A stretch of DNA of 64,000 nt, taken from positions 62,001 to 126,000 of the forward strand of contig QKWM01000002.1 of the NCBI GenBank assembly GCA_003248315.1. Reading direction: 5' to 3'. Both the position numbers and the translations under genes were made by a program. Below are positions 55,801 to 64,000 of this stretch, in pieces. The stretch comes from Streptomyces sp. SW4. Its GTDB lineage: Bacteria; Actinomycetota; Actinomycetes; Streptomycetales; Streptomycetaceae. Each line of letters starts with the position of its first letter. Within the stretch, counting starts at the first letter, position 1. The notes beneath the pieces are model-generated. The model saw only the letters and a list, made by a program, of their open reading frames with translations, searched no databases and was not told the origin of the DNA.

Positions 55801-58800
55801 GCCTGCCCGTAGTAGTTGAAGCAGACCAGGGCGGGCGGCAGCTCGCGCAGCAGATCGCGCAGGGCGGCGTCCGGGGAGAACTCCCGGCAGGCGCCGAAGC
55901 CGACGCCGCCGTCGGGTACGGCGGTCAGGTCGGCGCCGACGGCGGCGAGGTAGTCCTCGGGCGGCAGCGCCCGGTCGGCGCCGAGCACCAGGGGGTGGAT
56001 GGAGGTGAACCAGCCGACGGTGCGGAACAGGTCGTCGCGGCCGTGCCGGCCGTGGGTCTCCACGTCGAAGGTGACCGTGCGGGTGCCCCGCCAGCGGGCC
56101 AGGGCCTGCGCGAACGCGCCCGTCATGACCTGGTGCACCTCCAGGCCGAGGCGGGCGGGGAGCGGGCCGATGAGGCGGGCGGTCGCCTCGGGGTCGAGGG
56201 AGAACTCGACGCGGCGGATGTGCTCCTCGTTCGGCGCGGGCGTGGTCAGCAGCAGGGTGTGCGCCGAGGCGCGGGCGGCGGCGACGCCGCGCCAGTGGTC
56301 GGCCTCGCCGTCGCGGGCGGCGACGGCGGGCAGCGAGGCCACCCAGTCCTCGTAGCGGCAGGCCTCGGCGGGCAGCGCGGGCAGGACGCCGCCGGCGAGC
56401 GCGGTCAGGGCGTGCTCCAGGTCCTCCAGCAGGATGCGCCAGGAGACGCCGTCGACGACCAGGTGATGGACGGCGATCAGCAGGTGCGCGGGCGCGGCCG
56501 GCGAGCGCCGGTCGTGCACCAGCACGGCCCGTACGTGGACGCCCTCGAGCGGGTCGAGGCTGCGCTCGGTGTCCTCCAGGGCGCGGTCGAAGTCGGCCTC
56601 CTCGGCGATGTCCCGCTCCCACAGGACCTCCTGCGGCGGGTACGCGGCGAAGGGCTCGGCGGCGACCATCAGACGGGCGGCGGCATCGGGGGTGCCGGAG
56701 GCGTCGGGGTCGGGGGCGAACCGGGCGGACAGCGCCGGGTGCGCGGCGACCACGGCCTGGAGGGCCAGGCGCAGGGTCGTGGGGTCGACGGCGCGGCTCA
56801 GTTCGAGCAGCACCGACTGGTTCCACTGGTGCAGGTCGGTCCTGATGTGCCGGAAGAACCAGGCCTGGACCGGGGCGAGCGGGGTGGCCCGCCCGGCGGG
56901 CACGGGGGCGGCGCCGGCCGTTCGCTCCCGGTGCCGCCCTGACCGGCCGGCCCGTCCTGCCCGTCCTGCCCGGTCCCGTCCGCGCCGCCGAGGTGGGCGG
57001 CGAGGTCGGCGAGGACGGGGTGGCGGTAGATGTCGCGCAGGGCCAGGGCGAACCCCTCGCGGCGCAGCCGCGACACCATCTGCATGGCGAGGATGGAGTC
57101 GCCGCCCGCCTCGAAGAACTGCGCGTCGTCTCCGGCCTCGCCGAGCAGGTCGGCCCACACCGTGCGTACGGCCTGAAGGACGCGGGCGGAGGGCGCGGCG
57201 GGGGCCGGCGCGGAGGCGGGCACCACGGCGGGCTCCGGGACGGAGACGGGGGCGGGCGAGGAGACCGACGCGGGGCAGCGGCGGACGGTGAGGGCTGTGC
57301 GGGTGGGGCCGGTACGGCCGCCGGGGCGGGCGCCTCCGGCTCTCCGGAGGTCAGCGCCGCCAGGGCCCGCCGGTCGGTCTTGCCGTTGGGCAGCAGTGGG
57401 ATGTGCGGCACCGGGTGGAAGTGCGCCGGGATCATGTGGGACGGCAGCCGGGACGCCAGCGCGGCGCGCAGGCCGGCGGCCGGGGTGTCCGTCACCACGT
57501 GGGCGACGATCTGGAGGCTGCCGTGGGCGTGCCGGGCCACCTGGACGGCGGCGTCCCGCACGCCGGGCAGTGCCACGAGGGCGGCGCGCACCTCGCCGAG
57601 TTCGACCCGGTTGCCGTTGATCTTCACCTGGTCGTCGAGGCGGCCCAGGTGGGTGAGCGTGCCGCCGGGCAGCAGCCGGACCAGGTCCCCGGTGCGGTAG
57701 ACGGTGTCCGTGCGGTCGCCGAGCCGCAGCGTGCGGTAGCGCTCGGCGGTCCGCCCGGGGTCGCCGACGTAGCCGTCGGAGACCGTGCCGCCGCCGATCC
57801 ACAGCTCGCCGGGCGCGCCCGGGGGCAGCGGCCGCAGGTCGTCGTCGAGGACGTAGCAGCGGATGTTGTCGAAGGGCACGCCGATCGGCACCTCGGCCCG
57901 CCGCGTCCAGAACGCGTCGTCGCCGCGGCTCCAGGAGAACACCGTCGAGTACGACGTCTCGGTCGGCCCGTAGGCGTTGTGCAGCCGGGCCGGGTGGGCG
58001 GCCTCGAAGGCGGCGCGCAGCTCGTTGGGCAGGGACTCGCCGGTCGACACCACGGTGCGCAGGGTGCGGTTGGCGCCGAACGCCTCGGCCTCCAGCAGCA
58101 GCCGCAGCTGGGACGGCACGGCGTGCAGCAGGGTCACCCCGTGCCGGTCCAGGGTCTCGGCGAGCAGGTCGGGGTCGCGCTCGGCGTCCGGCGGGGCGAC
58201 GACCAGGCGGGCGCCGGCCACCAGGGCGACGAGCATCTCGTGGGCGCTGACGTCGAAGGTGAAGGGCGCCTTGAGCAGCACGGCGTCCTCGGGCCGATGC
58301 CGAAGTGCCGGATGGCGGCCAGGACGTCGGTGACCAGGGCGCGGTGGCTGAGCTGGACGCCCTTGGGCAGGCCGGTGGAGCCGGAGGTGTACAGCACGTG
58401 CAGGGCGTCCGCGCCGCGGGGCCCGGGCTGTGCGGACCGGCCGCCGGGGACCGCCAGGCCGTCGAGGAGGACCTGCCGGGGCCGGGCGGGCAGGCCTCGG
58501 CCGTCGTGGGGTCGACCACGGCGAGCCGCATGCCGCTGCTCTCGGCGATGTGCCGGCGCCGCGCCTCCGGGTGGGCGGCGTCCAGCGGGACGTAGGCGGC
58601 GCCGGTGCGCAGCACGGCGAGCATCGCGGCGACCGCGTCGGCGCTGCGCGGCACGAGGATGCCGACCCGGTCCCCGGCCCGTACGCCGGCGCGCTCCAGT
58701 CCGGCGGCGAAGGCGTCGACACGGGCGTCCAGTTCGCGGTAGCTCCAGCGCACGTCGCCGAACTCGACGGCAGTGGCGTCGCCGCGGCCGGCGACGCGCT

Positions 58801-60263
58801 CGCGCAGCAGGGTGTCGATGTCCGTGTCGGGGATCGGGTGGTCGGTGGCGTTGAGGAAGTCCAGGGTGGCGCGGGCGCGCGGCCCGAGGCCGTCCAGCTC
58901 GCCGACGGGCCGCTCCGGGTCGGCGACCAGCTGGGCGGCGAGGGTGGCGACGTGCTCGGTGAACGCCTCGGCCGTGGCCGGCTCGACGCGGGTCGCGTCG
59001 TACTTGAGCCGGCCGCGCAGCCGGCCCTCGCCCTCGTACAGCTCCAGGGTGAGCAGGCCGAGGCCGGGGGTGTGCACGTCCTGGCGCCAGTGGGCGCGCA
59101 GTCCGCCGCGCAGGGCGACGCCGTCGGTGGCGGCGGCGGTGGCGTCCGCCCAGCTGTGCAGCACGAAGGTGCAGTTGAACACCGACGGGTCGGTGCCGTC
59201 GGGGGCGAGCCGGGCTATCCGCGGGAACGGCAGCGCGGCGTGGTCGACGGCGCGGGCCAGTTCCCGCTGGACGGCGGTGACGTAACCGGCCGCGGTCAGG
59301 CCGGGGCGCCGTCCGGGCGCGGACCAGCAGGGTGCGCACGAAGTAGCCGACGGTGCGGTCGAAGCGGGGGTCGGTGCGGGCGCCGAGCGGCACGCCGACG
59401 GTGGGCGCGTCCTGGCGGCCGTAGGTGGCCAGGGCCTTGAGGTAGGCGGCCAGCAGCACGGCGGCGGCACCGGCGCGGTGGGCGCGGGAGAAGGCGCGGA
59501 CGCGGTCCCACAGGCCGGCGTCGAGCTCCAGCGGGACGGCCGCCTCGCGGGGCGGGCCGCCGGGGCCGTCGCCGCCGGGGACGTCGAGCGGGAAGTCGAC
59601 GGTGAGGTCGGCTCCGGCGAGCCGCTCCCGCCAGTACGCCTCGGCGGTCTCGCCGGCCGTGGCGGCCTCGGCGGCGCGGTCGGCGACGTAGGCGTCGAAG
59701 GCGGCCTGCGGGGCGGGGCCGGGCACCTCTCCGTGGTCGTAGGCGGCGAGGAGGTCGGCGAGGAGGATGCCGGTGGACTCGCCGTCGACGACGAGGTGGT
59801 GGACGACGAGCAGGAGCGTGTGGTGGTCGGGCCGTGCGCGACCAGTACGGCCCGCAGGACGCCGTCGCGCTCCAGGTCCAGTTCCCGGCGGGCCTCCGCC
59901 GCCACGGCCTCGGCCGGCCAGGTGCCGTCGGGGCCGGTGCTCGCGGTGCGCCGCTCCAGCCGGGGGCGCGGCCGGGTCCAGGTCGAGGGCGGGCAGGCCG
60001 TCGCCGAAGGCGTCGTCGACGACCCGTGCGGACAGCAGGGGTGGCGGGCGACGAGCCGCGCGAGGGCCGTCTCCAGGGCGGTGGCGTCGAGGGGCCGGTG
60101 AGGTCGACGGCGAGCGGCACGTTGTAGGGCGAGGCTCCGGGTCGGCGCGGTGCTGGAGCAGCAGGCCCAGCTGGTCCTCGGTCAGCGGCAGCCGCCGCGC
60201 CCGGTCCGCCCCGTGTCCGGCGGTCGCGGAGGGCTGCTCGCCTGGCGGGTGGAGCTTGGTCAT
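52825..60263 (-). CDS. Nonribosomal peptide synthetase, C-A-T-E-C-T-TE
   Basis: About 2,480 residues. Domains, 5' to 3': condensation (60220-58920; HHLVVDGES), adenylation (58900-57320; YTSGSTGLPKG, NAYGPTETSY, KINGNRVELGE, NGKTDRR), carrier (GGDSI near 57095), epimerase (56900-55570; HHLVVDGVS, RTVGWFTSIHP), condensation (55450-54110; HHVLLDGWS), carrier (GGHSL near 53960), thioesterase (53830-52825; GFSGGGVLAYE, GNHVTML). My code for A is DVHHVTAYS-K, unlike any I know. The second module has no A domain; only about 45 residues join C2 to T2. About a dozen frame changes all fit lost bases. ATG 60263 with AGGAG. The first C expects an acyl or peptidyl donor. Confidence 0.87.
53176..53235. repeat. 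Five tandem 12-bp repeats inside the thioesterase domain
   Basis: Units close to GGGGTCGGCGGT (plus strand) encode, on the minus strand, an AEPAADPT-type acidic tract. It lies within a longer Asp/Glu/Ala/Thr stretch (about 53180-53400) between the thioesterase's acid and His regions, probably a lid insertion. Repeat number may vary between strains. Confidence 0.8.
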
Positions 60264-60474
60264 CGGGGGTCTCCTGGGTCGGATCCGAGGCCTCGGCCCG
60301 GGTGTGCGCGTCCGGGGGAGCGTGCCGGGCTGCTCTTGCGCGGTGCTGACGGGGGCTGACGTGGGGTTTTGTGGGGCCGGGTCATCTGCGGGGGTCGGGT
60401 GAGCGGGCCGGCGTTTGCGAGGGGCCCGGCGTGGAGGCTGGGCGGGGGGGCGTTGCGCAGCCCGGCGTAGCGGG

Positions 60475-60510
60475 GTGCCGCTGCGCCCACCCGTGCCGCC
60501 CCAGCGGCAC
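60475..60510 (-). terminator. Hairpin between aminotransferase and NRPS genes
   Basis: Arms GTGCCGCTG and CAGCGGCAC (60475-60483, 60502-60510) begin about 20 bp past the aminotransferase stop. The 269-bp gap (60264-60532) has no gene; this hairpin and its length suggest the NRPS has its own promoter. Confidence 0.45.
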
Positions 60511-60532
60511 GACTGCCCGCAGCTGCGTGCGG

Positions 60533-61845
60533 CTACGGGGTGTGGGCGGTGATGAAAGCCTTGAGGCGGTCCAGGCCCGTGGTGATGTCCTGTTCCGTCA
60601 GGACGCTGTAGGACAGGCGGAGCTGGTTCAGGCCGCCGGTGCCGGCGTAGAAGTGGTACATCGGCGTCCACAGCACGCCGAACCGCTCGGCCGAGTCCCG
60701 CAGGGCCGCCTCGTCCGCGGTGAACGGCACGGTGACCACCGCGAACAGCCCGCCCTCGGGGCGTTCCAGCTCACCGGGCCGCCGCGCGGGAAGCGGGCCG
60801 CCAGTCCGTCGAGCACCGCGCGCAGGTTGCGGCGGTAGACCGCGGCCTCGCGGGCGCAGGCCCGTTCCATGCTGCACCCGTTCTCCAGCAGCAGTCCGCC
60901 GATCGCGGCCTGGGCGACGCTGGAGGTGTTGAGGGTGACCATGCTCTTGAGCTTGGCGAGCTGGTCGGTGAGCGTGCCGCCCTCGGCGACCGGCTGCCCG
61001 GCGACGACGTAGCCGATCCGCGCGCCGGGGTAGGCGGTCTTGGCGAACGACCCGATGTACACCACGCGCCCGGAGCGGTCCAGGGACTTCAGGGTCGGGG
61101 CCGGCCGGAGCCGTCGTGGAACATCGAGTACGGGTTGTCCTCGATGACGAGCAGGTCGTGGGCGTCGGCGACGCGCAGCAGCTCCCGGCGGGCCGCCTCG
61201 GGCATCCGGGCGCCGCCGGGGTTGGAGAAGTCGGGCACGACGTACAGGGCGCGGGGGCGCAGTCCCGCGGCGCGGGCCTCGTCGGCGGCGCGGCCCACGG
61301 CGGCCGGGTCGAGCCCCGCCGGTCCCTCGGCCACCGGCTCCACCCGGGTCTCGGTGAGCCGGGCGGCGCCGGTGAAGCCGACGTAGGTGGGTGCGGCGGC
61401 GAGGACGACGTCGCGTGCGTCGCGGCGCAGGGCGCGCAGCACCAGGACCATGGCCTCCTGGCAGCCGGAGGTGACGAGGATGTCGTCCTCGTCGGCGGTG
61501 ATGCCCTCGTCGACGGCGAGGTGACGGGCGATCAGGTCGCCGAGGAGGCCCTTGGTCGCCCCGTACTGGAAGAAGGTGCGGCGCACGCCCGCCTCGTCCA
61601 GGCCGCGCGCGGTCCCGAGGTGCCGGCGAACAGGCGCAGGTGGCGGTGGAGGGCCTCGGTGTCGAAGTACCCCTCGTAGGGGCGGCCCGCGGCGAAGGAG
61701 ACGGCGTCCGGGTAGTCGCCGGTGATCTCGTTGAGCAGGGTCATCGAGGTCAGCGCGGGGTCGCTGAGGCTGGCGTGCAGGCCGGCCGTGGAGAGGGTGG
61801 GAGCGGCCGGGCCCGGGCGTCCAGCAGGCCCGCGGCCGGGGTCAT
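60533..61845 (-). CDS. PLP-dependent aminotransferase, fold type I
   Basis: About 438 residues. N-terminal [62 protein letters not shown], and PLP-Lys in [17 protein letters not shown]. This is the alpha-aminoadipate/HpgT-like group; HpgT makes 4-hydroxyphenylglycine in NRPS clusters, but no other hpg genes are here, so the amino acid is open. Lost bases near 61790, 61630, 61100 and 60785 are bridged. ATG 61845 overlaps the MbtH stop. Likely makes the non-protein residue used by the NRPS. Confidence 0.82.
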
Positions 61846-62060
61846 GCCGCGGTGCCCTTCATGGCGTCGATCAGGCTCTTGGGCCGCATGTCGGTCCAGT
61901 GCTCGGTGATGTGGGCGAGCGCGCTGTCCCGGTCGGTGGCCGGCAGCGCCACGGTCCACCCGGCCGGGACCTCGGCGAAGGACGGCCACAGCGAGTGCTG
62001 GCCCTCGTCGTTGACCAGGACGAGATAGGTGCCCTCGGGGTCCTCGAAGGGGTTGCTCAT
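61842..62060 (-). CDS. MbtH-family NRPS chaperone
   Basis: 72 residues, intact. [33 protein letters not shown] and [16 protein letters not shown] carry the family's invariant Trp, Pro and Asp residues. Binds A domains and makes them soluble or active, here the single A domain of the NRPS at 52825. ATG 62060 with GGGAGA upstream; stop overlaps the aminotransferase start. Confidence 0.97.
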   Translation of the reverse strand: MSNPFEDPEGTYLVLVNDEGQHSLWPSFAEVPAGWTVALPATDRDSALAHITEHWTDMRPKSLIDAMKGTAA

Positions 62061-62881
62061 GTCGGTCTCCCGGTGTTCGGCGGCGGGACGGGATGGTCCC
62101 GGTCCACTGTCGCCGCCGGTGCTGCCGGAGGCTGACGTGCCGCTGACGGCCGTCGGCGGCCAGGTCGGTGACGAGGTCCAGCAGCACGGACGCCGGGTCG
62201 TCGAGGAGGTGGAAGTGGCCGCCGGGAAGGTCTGTTCGCGGACGGGGCCGTCGGTGACGGCGGCCCACGCGGACGCCTCCTCGGCGGTGAGCTCCGGGTC
62301 GGCCTCCGCGCGGTGCACGGTCACCGGGACGGCCAGGCGGGGGCCGGGCCGCTGCCGGTACCGCTCGCCGAGGGCGTAGTCGGCGCGGGCGGTGCGCAGC
62401 GCCAGGTCGAGGAGGTCGGGGTGGGCGAGGACCTCGTCGGGCAGGCCGCCCAGGCGGCGCAGTTCGGCGAGCAGGCCGGCGTCGTCGGCGCGGTGGACGG
62501 CGCCGGGGCGGACGCGGTGCGGGGGCGGCATCCCGGAGACGACGAGACGCACGGGGGCCGGCCGGCCGCCTGGAGCCTGAGCGCGACCTCGTAGGCGACG
62601 AGCGCGCCGAGGCTGTGCCCGTACAGGGCGGCCGGGCGGTCCAGCAGCGGCAGCGCGTCCGCGGCGGCGGCGTCGGCGAGGGCGTGCAGGTCGGTGTGGA
62701 GGGGTTCGGCGATGCGGTCGGCGTGCCCGGGGTACTGGGCGGCGTGCACCTCGATGGTTCCGGGCAGCAGGGCCGGCCAGTCCCGGTAGGCGGTCGCGGA
62801 GCCCCCGCCGTAGGGGAAGCACAGCAGCCGGACGGCGGCGCCGGGGCGGGGCGTGAAGCAGCGGTACCAGGAGCCGGTCAT
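62057..62881 (-). CDS. Type II thioesterase
   Basis: About 275 residues. [20 protein letters not shown], nucleophile [32 protein letters not shown] acid region and His in [10 protein letters not shown]: a proofreading thioesterase that clears mis-primed NRPS carriers. Lost bases near 62565 and 62235, and one near 62150 that brings the frame to a TGA overlapping the MbtH start; the exact C-terminus is uncertain. ATG 62881 overlaps the E1 beta stop. Confidence 0.85.
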
Positions 62882-63899
62882 GCGGCGGCCGTCCGGCGGG
62901 CCGGCCACTCCAGCCGGGCGACGGCGTCCAGGATCCGTGCGACGCCGGGCAGGTAGTGGGCCTCGACCAGCGGGGCGGGTAGGGCACGTCGTAGCCGGTG
63001 ACCCTGAGGACGGGGCCTCCAGGTGGTAGAAGCAGCGCTCGGTGACCGTGGCGGCGACCTCGGCGCCGGGTCCGGCGAAGCCGTGGGCCTCGTGGACGAC
63101 GACGGCGCGCCCGGTGCGGCGGACGCTGGCGCAGACCGTCTCCTCGTCGAACGGGGCCAGGGTGCGCAGGTCGACGACCTCCAGGCTGGTCCCGTCGGCG
63201 GCGGCGGCCTCGGCCGCCTGGAGGGCGACGGGCACCGCGGGGCCGTGCGCGATCAGGGTGGCGTCGGTGCCGGGGCGGCGGACGGCGGCCCAGCCGAGCG
63301 GGCCGGTGTCCACGGGCAGTCCGACCGGCTCCTTCTGCCAGTACAGGCGCTTGGGTTCGAGGAAGATCACCGGGTCGTCGGACTCGATGCTGCGGCGCAG
63401 CATCGAGTAGGCGTCGGCGACGGTGGCCGGGGCGACGACGGTCAGGCCGGGGTGGCCATGTAGTAGATCTCGGAGGAGTCGCTGTGGTGCTCCACTCCCC
63501 CGATGCCGCCGCCGTAGGGGATGCGCACGGTCAGCGGCAGCGGCAGGGCGCCGCGGGTGCGGGCCCGGAACTTGGCGACGTGGCTGACCAGTTGCTCGAA
63601 CGCCGGGTAGGCGAAGGCGTCGAACTGCATCTCGATCACGGGGCGGCGGCCGTACATCGCCATGCCGATGGCGGTGCCGACGATCGCGGACTCGGCGAGC
63701 GGGGTGTCGAAGCAGCGGTCGTCGCCGAACTCGCGGGCCAGGCCGTCGGTGATGCGGAAGACCCCGCCGAGGGCGGCGACGTCCTCGCCGAAGACGACGA
63801 CGTCGTCGTCGGCGCGCATGGCGTCGCGCAGCGCCGCGTTCAGCGCCCTGGCCATGGTGACGGTGGTGTCCCGGGGGCGGGTGCGGTGGCCGCGGTCAT
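62878..63899 (-). CDS. 2-oxoacid dehydrogenase E1 beta subunit, branched-chain type
   Basis: About 342 residues. [71 protein letters not shown] and [13 protein letters not shown] follow the BkdB/branched-chain pattern much more closely than the other E1 beta at 28912. With E1 alpha it decarboxylates 2-oxoacids from Val, Leu or Ile to give acyl starters, here presumably for the NRPS first C domain. Lost bases near 63850, 63450 and around 63010 are bridged. ATG 63899 overlaps the E1 alpha stop. Confidence 0.86.
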
Positions 63900-64000
63900 G
63901 ACTGCGTCTCCTGTTCCCCGGCCGGTTCCCCGTCGTGCTGCTGCCCGGCCAGTTCGCCGGCCAGGGCGGCGGCCTGGGTGCGCAGCCGGTGCGGCGGGTG
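63896..64000 (-). CDS. E1 alpha subunit, C-terminal end only
   Basis: The last 34 codons of a minus-strand gene that runs out of the window: HRLRTQAAALAGELAG, then a Glu-rich tail ending GEQETQS. Its TGA overlaps the ATG of the E1 beta gene. The identity rests mainly on this coupling, since E1 alpha normally precedes E1 beta; the residues themselves are too few to prove it. Confidence 0.6.
   Translation of the reverse strand, partial: HPPHRLRTQAAALAGELAGQQHDGEPAGEQETQS

Overview
The window is actinobacterial DNA, most likely Streptomyces or a close relative. It has very high G+C with nearly every codon ending in G or C, GTG starts with GGAGG-type ribosome sites, TGA stops, ATGA/GTGA couplings inside operons, and many secondary-metabolite families typical of that group. 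There are no rRNA or tRNA genes, insertion sequences or CRISPR arrays. The whole span reads as specialised metabolism: parts of at least three biosynthetic systems side by side.

Layout. (A) 1-10549, plus strand: the 3' part of a polyunsaturated-fatty-acid-type synthase (PfaC-like CLF-AT-DH-DH), a PfaD-like enoyl reductase and two large acyl-CoA dehydrogenases, tightly coupled. (B) 10626-20745: accessory and regulatory genes. These are a membrane/ferredoxin-reductase fusion, an ECF sigma factor, a 14-TM exporter, a DUF4188 protein, an aldehyde dehydrogenase divergent from a PadR regulator with a palindromic operator, a small membrane protein, a P450, and an MFS exporter preceded by a mini-ORF leader with competing hairpins. 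(C) 20714-42440, mostly minus strand: TrpF-like, transglutaminase-like, acyl-CoA dehydrogenase, TrpA-like and adenylating enzymes; a secreted hydrolase; a DrrAB-type exporter; a thiamine-diphosphate E1 alpha/beta pair without E2/E3; a DesVIII/EryCII-type helper and its DesVII/EryCIII-type glycosyltransferase; an AknOx-type flavin oxidase; a type II ketosynthase pair; and a thioesterase. (D) 42637-64000, minus strand: a complete methyl-cycle set (sahH, metF, metH, adoK, metK), two luciferase-type flavin monooxygenases, an NRPS with order C-A-T-E-C-T-TE, an aminotransferase, MbtH, a type II thioesterase and a second E1 pair that runs off the end.

How they may work together. In C, a type II polyketide core, a TrpF/TrpA/dehydrogenase/adenylation set, a two-carbon-transfer E1 pair, a glycosyltransferase with its helper and a terminal-sugar oxidase are together what I would expect of a glycosylated aromatic polyketide of the kosinostatin/quinocycline type (anthraquinone, pyrrolopyrrole, branched octose). 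This is inference from gene content and from memory of that pathway; ACP, ketoreductase, cyclases and deoxysugar genes are not in the window. D looks like one coupled peptide operon: E1 makes a branched acyl starter, the NRPS builds a short D-residue-containing peptide, the flavin enzymes oxidise it, and the methyl cycle supports methylation by enzymes outside the window. A is a lipid or polyene module whose KS-ACP partner must lie before position 1.

Sequence quality. Many genes are interrupted by frameshifts. In every case I traced, the frame changes as though one base (or two in succession) had been lost, usually in a run of G or C, while both sides keep conserved protein sequence. I therefore treat them as probable sequencing deletions and annotate whole genes across them, giving approximate break positions.
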